From: Halieaceae bacterium UBA5085
GTDB taxonomy: Bacteria; Pseudomonadota; Gammaproteobacteria; Pseudomonadales; Halieaceae
Assembly: GCA_002414665.1 (NCBI GenBank)
Contig: DIAF01000019.1
Location: 1 to 37,582 of the forward strand
Length of the DNA stretch: 37,582 nt
Direction of reading: 5' to 3'
The notes under the pieces were generated by a model. It searched no databases and was not told the origin of the DNA. It saw only the letters and a program-made list of their open reading frames with translations. Shown in pieces: positions 33,454 through 37,582 of this stretch. The position numbers and the translations under genes are program-made. The stretch's first letter is position 1. Every line of letters starts with the position of its first letter.

Positions 33454-33945
33454 ATGCGACGCATCATTTCCATCCTGCTGGAAAACGAGCCGGGTGCGCT
33501 GTCACGGGTTATCGGCCTGTTCTCCCAGCGCGGTTACAACATCGAGACGCTGAATGTGGCGCCCACGGAGGATGTCACGCTTTCCCGCCTGACCCTGACC
33601 ACCACCGGTGACGACAAGACCATGGAGCAAATCACCAAGCAGCTCAACAAGCTGGTGGATGTCGTGAAATTGGTGGATCTCTCTGAGGGGGCGCACATCG
33701 AGCGCGATCTGATGCTGATCAAGGTTCGGGCAAGTGGCGCCATGCGCGATGAGATCAAGCGCACCACGGATATTTTCCGCGGCCAGATCGTGGATGTAGG
33801 CCCCAATACCTACACCATCCAGCTCACAGGTACGGGGGAGAAGCTCGATTCCTTCGTCGCGGCCATGGCCGAGGCGGACATTCTCGAGGTCGTGCGCTCC
33901 GGGGTGGCGGGCATATCCCGTGGGGAGAAAGTGCTGAGGCTCTAG
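33454..33945 (+). CDS. ilvH: Acetolactate synthase regulatory small subunit
   Basis: The 163-residue regulatory subunit that confers valine feedback inhibition and raises activity of the large subunit. The N-terminal ACT domain (RRIISILLENEPGALSRVIGLFSQRGYNI region, residues 2-75) is clear, and the C-terminal domain has DVGPNTYTIQLTGTGEKLD. The length equals E. coli IlvH (163). GAGAGGA precedes the ATG, and the ilvI stop is one base upstream, so the two subunits are translated together. A perfect bidirectional terminator follows. Confidence 0.97.
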   Translation: MRRIISILLENEPGALSRVIGLFSQRGYNIETLNVAPTEDVTLSRLTLTTTGDDKTMEQITKQLNKLVDVVKLVDLSEGAHIERDLMLIKVRASGAMRDEIKRTTDIFRGQIVDVGPNTYTIQLTGTGEKLDSFVAAMAEADILEVVRSGVAGISRGEKVLRL

Positions 33946-33968
33946 GGGCATTCCCGAGGCGCCACAGA

Positions 33969-33990
33969 AAAGGGCCCCGCAGGGCCCTTT
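33969..33990. terminator. Bidirectional terminator between ilvH and ilvC
   Basis: AAAGGGCCC (33969-33977) pairs perfectly with GGGCCCTTT (33982-33990) around the loop CGCA, 23 bases after ilvH and 18 before the ilvC stop. The A/T flanks allow termination from both convergent genes. Confidence 0.88.
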
Positions 33991-34007
33991 GCAACTTGCC
34001 CGGCGCC

Positions 34008-35480
34008 TTACACGATACGCTTCATCGCTGTCATGTAGCCGCGCAGCTTCTTGCCGACGATCTCCACCGGGTGTGAGCGGATCTTCTCGTTCACGGCGAT
34101 CAGCTCCCGATTGTCGACGCCGTTATCGCCAGCAATGGTCTTACCGATCACGTCTGTGTCGATATTCGCCATGAAGTCCTTCAGCAGCGGACGACAGGCG
34201 TGATCGAAGAGGTAACAGCCGTATTCCGCGGTATCGGAAATCACGACGTTCATCTCGTAAAGCTTCTTGCGCGCGATCGTGTTGGCGATGAGCGGCGTTT
34301 CGTGCAGGGACTCATAATACGCGGATTCGTCGATGATACCGGCGGCGACCATGGTCTCGAAAGCCAGCTCAACGCCGGCTTTGACCATCGCAATCATCAG
34401 GATGCCGTTATCGTAGAACTCCTGCTCGCTGATTTCCGCAGCGGTATTGGGCGTGTTTTCGAACGCGGTTTCTGCGGTGGCTGCGCGCCACTTGAGCAGG
34501 TTGGCGTCGTCGTTGGCCCAGTCTTCCATCATGGTGCGCGAGAAGTGCCCGGTCATGATGTCGTCCTGGTGCTTCTCATACAGCGGGCGCATGATGTCCT
34601 TGAGCTCTTCCGCCAGGTAAAAGGCGCGCAGCTTGGCTGGGTTCGACAGGCGGTCCATCATGTTGGTAATGCCGCCGTGCTTGAGGCCTTCAGTCACCGT
34701 TTCCCAGCCGTACTGGATCAGTTTGGAGGCGTAGCCCGGTTCAATGCCTTTTTCCACCATTTTGTCGAAACAGAGGATGGACCCGGTTTGCAGCATGCCG
34801 CAGAGAATGGTCTGCTCGCCCATCAGGTCTGATTTGACTTCCGCGATGAAGGACGATTCCAGGACGCCGGCGCGGTGGCCGCCCGTGCCCGCGGCATAGG
34901 CTTTTGCCAGCTCCAGGCCTTCGCCCCGAGGGTCGTTTTCCGTGTGCACCGCAATCAGGGTCGGTACGCCGAATCCGCGCTTGTATTCTTCCCGCACCTC
35001 GGTACCGGGGCACTTGGGTGCGACCATGATCACAGTGAGGTCTTCACGGATTTTCATTCCTTCTTCAACGATGTTGAAGCCGTGTGAATAGGCTAGGCAG
35101 GCGTCCTTTTTCATCAGCGGCATCACCTCCGCGACAACGGCGCTGTGCTGCTTGTCGGGCGTCAGGTTCAGCACCAGGTCGGCCTGCGGGATCAGTTCCT
35201 GATAGGTGCCAACTGTGAAGCCGTTCTCGGTCGCGTTTTTCCACGATTGCCTTTTTTCGGCGATGGCACTGTCGCGCAGGGTGTAGGACACATCAAGCCC
35301 GCTGTCGCGCAGGTTGAGGCCCTGGTTCAGGCCCTGTGCGCCACAGCCAATGATGACCAGCTTTTTGCCGCGCAATTTCTCAACGCCGTCGGCGAACTCC
35401 GACGCATCCATGAAGCGGCATTTGCCGAGCTGTTGCAGCTGCAGACGCAGCGGCAGTGTATTGAAGTAATTCTGTCCCAT
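34008..35480 (-). CDS. ilvC: Ketol-acid reductoisomerase, class II
   Basis: Converts acetolactate to dihydroxyisovalerate (and the Ile equivalent) with NADPH and Mg. The 490 residues and duplicated C-terminal domain mark the class II, E. coli-type enzyme (491); Pseudomonas uses the class I form (~338). Rossmann motif VIIGCGAQGLNQGLN; ESSFIAEVKSDLMGEQTILCGML and AEYGCYLFDHAC carry metal and substrate residues. The ATG at 35480 gives MGQNYFNTLPLRLQLQQLG, matching E. coli MANYFNTLNLR; the longer frame up to 35597 reads through the control region. It is divergent from ilvY, as in E. coli, and convergent with ilvH. Confidence 0.97.
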   Translation of the reverse strand: MGQNYFNTLPLRLQLQQLGKCRFMDASEFADGVEKLRGKKLVIIGCGAQGLNQGLNLRDSGLDVSYTLRDSAIAEKRQSWKNATENGFTVGTYQELIPQADLVLNLTPDKQHSAVVAEVMPLMKKDACLAYSHGFNIVEEGMKIREDLTVIMVAPKCPGTEVREEYKRGFGVPTLIAVHTENDPRGEGLELAKAYAAGTGGHRAGVLESSFIAEVKSDLMGEQTILCGMLQTGSILCFDKMVEKGIEPGYASKLIQYGWETVTEGLKHGGITNMMDRLSNPAKLRAFYLAEELKDIMRPLYEKHQDDIMTGHFSRTMMEDWANDDANLLKWRAATAETAFENTPNTAAEISEQEFYDNGILMIAMVKAGVELAFETMVAAGIIDESAYYESLHETPLIANTIARKKLYEMNVVISDTAEYGCYLFDHACRPLLKDFMANIDTDVIGKTIAGDNGVDNRELIAVNEKIRSHPVEIVGKKLRGYMTAMKRIV

Positions 35481-35512
35481 GATAAGGCCCTGAGTTGAGT
35501 GTTGACCGGGCA

Positions 35513-35540
35513 AGGATACGGCAAAGCATTCGTTGCGTAA
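35513..35540 (-). promoter_or_regulatory. Probable ilvC promoter
   Basis: On the minus strand, TTACGC (35540-35535) and TATCCT (35518-35513) are 16 bases apart, 33 bases upstream of the ilvC ATG. The poor -35 box overlaps the proximal LysR-type box, as expected for an activator-dependent promoter. Confidence 0.5.
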
Positions 35541-35547
35541 AAAGCTA
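35533..35547. promoter_or_regulatory. IlvY operator box 1 (candidate)
   Basis: TTGC-N7-GCTA, one mismatch from the inverted repeat TTGC-N7-GCAA of box 2, and of the T-N11-A type bound by LysR-family proteins. It overlaps the ilvC -35 region. Confidence 0.65.
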
Positions 35548-35563
35548 AATAGTTGAAACTGTA

Positions 35564-35578
35564 TTGCGTTTAAAGCAA
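35564..35578. promoter_or_regulatory. IlvY operator box 2 (candidate)
   Basis: Perfect inverted repeat TTGC-GTTTAAA-GCAA containing a T-N11-A core. Its centre is 31 bases (three helical turns) from box 1, so both sites lie on one face of the DNA. E. coli IlvY also binds two operators between ilvY and ilvC. It lies ten bases before the ilvY ATG, so it may also autoregulate ilvY. Confidence 0.75.
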
Positions 35579-35587
35579 AGTACGCGG

Positions 35588-36496
35588 ATGGACACAAAAG
35601 CGCTTCAGGTTTTCCTCTCGGTCGCCGGCAGCCTCAATTTCAGCCGCAGCGCGGAGCGCCTGCACATGAGTGTGAGCGCCGTCAGCCGTACGGTGCAACG
35701 TCTGGAAGACGAGCTCGGCCAGTCCTTGCTGGAACGGGATCCGCGGAATATGCAGTTGACGCCCGCAGGGCGCACGCTCCGTGACTATGCCCAGCGCAGT
35801 GTCTCCGATTGGCAGAACCTGCGGCGACAGCTGCGGGGCGACCAGCAACTTGCCGGAGAGGTGAATCTCTACTGCTCTGTGACCGCCAGTTACAGCATCC
35901 TTGCACCGATCCTGGAGACGTTCCGTCAGCGTCAGCCCGGTGTCGAGCTGATGATGCACACCGGCGACCAGGCCGATGGTATAGATCGGGTGCTGTCCGG
36001 CCAGGATGACGTCGCAGTCAGTGGGCGACCGGGGTACCTGCCGCCACGCCTTGCATTTCTCTCGCTGCTGCAGTCACCGATGGTGGTCTGTATGCCTGCA
36101 GCAGACTGTGCGGTGCGGCGCATGTTGCTCGCCAGCGACGTGGCGGCGGCGGACTTCGACTGGAGCGGCATCCCGTTCATCGTGCCCGAGCGCGGCGTCA
36201 CCAAGGACCTGCTGGATAGTTGGTTGGAAAGGCGCGGCAGCCGGCCACGTATCTACGCGCAGGTGGCCGGGCACGAGGCGATTGTGGCAATGGTGGGCTT
36301 GGGTCTGGGGGTGGGTATTGCACCGGAACTGGTGATTCAGGCCAGCGGCATGGCTGCGCGTGTGACCGCAGTGCCCGTGTGGGAGCCATTGCCTCCGCTG
36401 GATATCGGTTTGTGCAGCCTGAATAGCAGGCTTGAGGATCCCAGGGTCAAATCCCTGTGGGAGGTGGCACGACAGACCTATGACAGCGCTCTTTGA
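35588..36496 (+). CDS. ilvY: LysR-family regulator IlvY
   Basis: A 302-residue LysR-type activator of ilvC that in E. coli responds to acetolactate or acetohydroxybutyrate. The winged helix-turn-helix is at residues 1-60 (LNFSRSAERLHMSVSAVSRTVQRLEDELG), followed by the effector-binding domain (GEVNLYCSVTASYSILAPIL; AGHEAIVAMVGLGLGVGIAPELV). The ATG at 35588 is preferred; an in-frame TTG at 35564 lies in the operator. The divergent position next to ilvC, the length (E. coli 297) and two operator boxes in the 107-base gap support the name over a generic LysR call. pssA follows 33 bases later. Confidence 0.93.
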   Translation: MDTKALQVFLSVAGSLNFSRSAERLHMSVSAVSRTVQRLEDELGQSLLERDPRNMQLTPAGRTLRDYAQRSVSDWQNLRRQLRGDQQLAGEVNLYCSVTASYSILAPILETFRQRQPGVELMMHTGDQADGIDRVLSGQDDVAVSGRPGYLPPRLAFLSLLQSPMVVCMPAADCAVRRMLLASDVAAADFDWSGIPFIVPERGVTKDLLDSWLERRGSRPRIYAQVAGHEAIVAMVGLGLGVGIAPELVIQASGMAARVTAVPVWEPLPPLDIGLCSLNSRLEDPRVKSLWEVARQTYDSAL

Positions 36497-36502
36497 TATA
36501 CT
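36497..36502 (+). promoter_or_regulatory. Possible -10 box (TATACT) for pssA
   Basis: TATACT immediately follows the ilvY stop codon, 27 bases before the pssA ATG. No clear -35 box lies 16-18 bases upstream. Confidence 0.35.
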
Positions 36503-36529
36503 CGCGCTGTTGAAGAGGCTGGCAATCAC

Positions 36530-37387
36530 ATGAACGACAAGGTACAGGGCGAGACAGAAGAGGCCGTCGATATGGACGGGAAGCTGCAGGGCGTGACCCC
36601 TTCGCTTGAGCTGATCGTGGATGAGCACGAGGAGGAGGTCTCCGAGGATGGCCGTACGGTGCGGCGGCAGGGCATTTACCTGCTGCCCAACCTGATGACC
36701 ACGGGGGCCCTGTTTGCCGGTTTCTATGCCGTTGTCGCGGCCATGCGCGGTGATTTCGAGAGTGCTGCAGTGGCGATTTTTTTCGCCATGATCTTCGATG
36801 GGCTCGATGGGCGAATCGCCCGCATGACCAACACCTCAAGCAAGTTTGGCGCGGAGTACGACAGCCTGTCCGATATGGTGTCTTTTGGCGTGGCACCGGC
36901 TCTCGTCATGTTCAGCTGGGCGCTGGGGGAGCTGGGCAAATTCGGCTGGAGCGCAGCCTTCGTGTATGTTGCCTGTGCGGCCTTGCGTCTGGCGCGCTTC
37001 AATACGCAGATCGACACCGCGGACAAAAACTACTTCACAGGCCTTGCGAGTCCCGCGGCGGCGGCGGTTGTGGCGAGCACGGTCTGGGTGTGCCACGACC
37101 TGGGTTGGACAGGACCGGACCTGCCCTTCGAAGTGGCGGTGCTGGTAGCCCTGCTGACCACTGTGCTTGGTCTGCTGATGATGGCCAACTTTCCCTACTA
37201 CAGCTTTAAAGGCGTGGATTTTCGTGGTCGTGTTCCCTTTGTGGCGATGATTCTGTTGGTTCTCGTATTCAGCCTGGTGACGCTGGATCCACCCAGTGTG
37301 TTTCTGCTGGCATTTCTTGTTTACGCCGCCTCTGGCCCGCTCATGCAGTTGCAGCGCTGGCGCAAGGCACGCCAGAGCGAGGCCTGA
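36530..37387 (+). CDS. pssA: CDP-diacylglycerol-serine O-phosphatidyltransferase
   Basis: Makes phosphatidylserine, the precursor of phosphatidylethanolamine, in the inner membrane. This is the integral-membrane CDP-alcohol phosphotransferase type, not the peripheral phospholipase-D-like PssA of E. coli. The motif Dx2DGx2ARx8Gx3Dx3D is complete: D90, D93, G94, A97, R98, G107, D111, D115. About seven or eight hydrophobic helices follow an acidic cytoplasmic N-terminus of ~45 residues. The 285 residues match the Pseudomonas homologue. In P. aeruginosa, as I recall, pssA follows ilvIHC; here ilvIH and pssA are kept with inverted ilvC and ilvY between. The ribosome site is weak. Confidence 0.95.
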   Translation: MNDKVQGETEEAVDMDGKLQGVTPSLELIVDEHEEEVSEDGRTVRRQGIYLLPNLMTTGALFAGFYAVVAAMRGDFESAAVAIFFAMIFDGLDGRIARMTNTSSKFGAEYDSLSDMVSFGVAPALVMFSWALGELGKFGWSAAFVYVACAALRLARFNTQIDTADKNYFTGLASPAAAAVVASTVWVCHDLGWTGPDLPFEVAVLVALLTTVLGLLMMANFPYYSFKGVDFRGRVPFVAMILLVLVFSLVTLDPPSVFLLAFLVYAASGPLMQLQRWRKARQSEA

Positions 37388-37397
37388 TGCGGCTTTG

Positions 37398-37422
37398 GGG
37401 AGTACACCCCGGGTGTGCTCCC
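37398..37422 (+). terminator. Hairpin after pssA
   Basis: GGGAGTACACC (37398-37408) pairs with GGTGTGCTCCC (37412-37422), 11 pairs including one T-G, with a 3-base loop, ten bases after the pssA stop. There is no T-tract, so it is a probable transcript end or stabiliser rather than a canonical terminator. It separates pssA from the strong promoter downstream. Confidence 0.55.
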
Positions 37423-37443
37423 GGTCGGCTTTGAGTCACCGCG

Positions 37444-37503
37444 GAAAATACTTTCAAATATTTTCGGAAAAGCCCTTGCAGGGCATTCGCCTATACGTAT
37501 AAT
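37444..37503 (+). promoter_or_regulatory. rRNA-type promoter with UP element
   Basis: TATAAT (37498-37503) is followed by the GC-rich discriminator GCGC. A weak -35 (TTGCAG, 37476-37481) lies 16 bases upstream, the spacing of rrn P1 promoters. An AT-rich inverted repeat, GAAAATA and TATTTTC (37444-37450 and 37459-37465), sits where an UP element or Fis site belongs. This architecture is typical of growth-rate- and ppGpp-controlled rRNA promoters. Confidence 0.75.
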
Positions 37504-37560
37504 GCGCATCCTCGGTTGGGGGCAACCACCAACGGGAACACGGCAGCCATAGCGCTCCCG

Positions 37561-37573
37561 GGCTATTTAACAA
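37561..37573 (+). promoter_or_regulatory. boxA-like antitermination site of rRNA leader
   Basis: GGCTATTTAACAA matches the rrn boxA core TGCTCTTTAACA at 10 of 12 positions, about 60 bases after the promoter. With the upstream hairpin GGTTG/CAACC (about 37514-37526) it looks like the leader of a 16S-23S-5S operon that starts beyond the window. Confidence 0.65.
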
Positions 37574-37582
37574 AGAAACGAA

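Noticed and set aside
35481..35597. Upstream extension of ilvC to 35597
   Set aside because: It would translate through the ilvC/ilvY control region and both operator boxes; the ATG at 35480 aligns with the known IlvC N-terminus.
1..37582. Search for mobile elements, CRISPR arrays, tRNAs and defence systems
   Set aside because: No transposase, integrase, phage, repeat-spacer array, restriction or toxin-antitoxin gene was recognised, and no tRNA cloverleaf was noticed; the region is core genome. A tRNAscan or covariance search was not possible.

Overview
The window reads as chromosome from a high-GC marine-type gammaproteobacterium. The protein set looks most like the OMG group (Halieaceae/NOR5-OM60 and relatives in Cellvibrionales). 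Evidence for this is the Pseudomonas-like order murJ-ribF-ileS-lspA-fkpB-ispH-minor pilins-pilSR-bamD-rluD-pgeF-clpB, the ilvIH/pssA neighbourhood, and E. coli-like class II IlvC with IlvY. The placement is an inference; no 16S sequence lies inside the window. It looks like ordinary core genome: I see no prophage, insertion sequence, CRISPR array, tRNA or defence island.

Layout. 1-1140: the 3' end of groEL with a textbook terminator, then a small PuuD-type membrane protein. 1197-6755: a membrane-anchored coiled-coil protein of unknown role, class I fumarase, exonuclease I, aspartate carbamoyltransferase and ADP-ribose pyrophosphatase. 6769-14158: murJ, ribF, ileS, lspA, fkpB and ispH, tightly packed. 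14232-20076: a type IV pilus minor pilin operon (fimT/U-like, pilV, pilW, pilX, a short pilY1, pilE). 20083-23089, minus strand: the pilS-pilR two-component system, convergent with the pilin operon. 23260-30256: nadE, then bamD (minus), rluD, pgeF and clpB; clpB has a clear heat-shock promoter and an internal translation start. 30278-31208, minus strand: a DUF4124 protein and a pilin-like protein without a prepilin cleavage site. 31209-31706: a gene-free region of about 500 bp holding a strong promoter and a long structured leader for ilvIH. 31707-36496: ilvI-ilvH, then divergent ilvC/ilvY with two apparent IlvY operator boxes. 36530-37387: pssA. 37388-37582: an rRNA-type promoter with AT-rich upstream element, GC discriminator and boxA-like sequence; the window stops just before the expected 16S gene.

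How the genes work together. Three functional groups stand out: type IV pilus assembly (minor pilins and PilY1 as the tip and initiation complex, with PilSR as regulator), branched-chain amino acid synthesis (ilvI, ilvH, ilvC, ilvY), and envelope and translation housekeeping (murJ, lspA, bamD, pssA, ileS, rluD).

Points most worth checking: the first 23 bases are an exact copy of a piece of nadE 23.8 kb away and carry a stop in the groEL frame, so the left edge looks chimeric; the ilvIH leader; PilW lacking the conserved Glu+5; the pilin-like protein with no processing site; and the ilvYC unit sitting between ilvIH and pssA.
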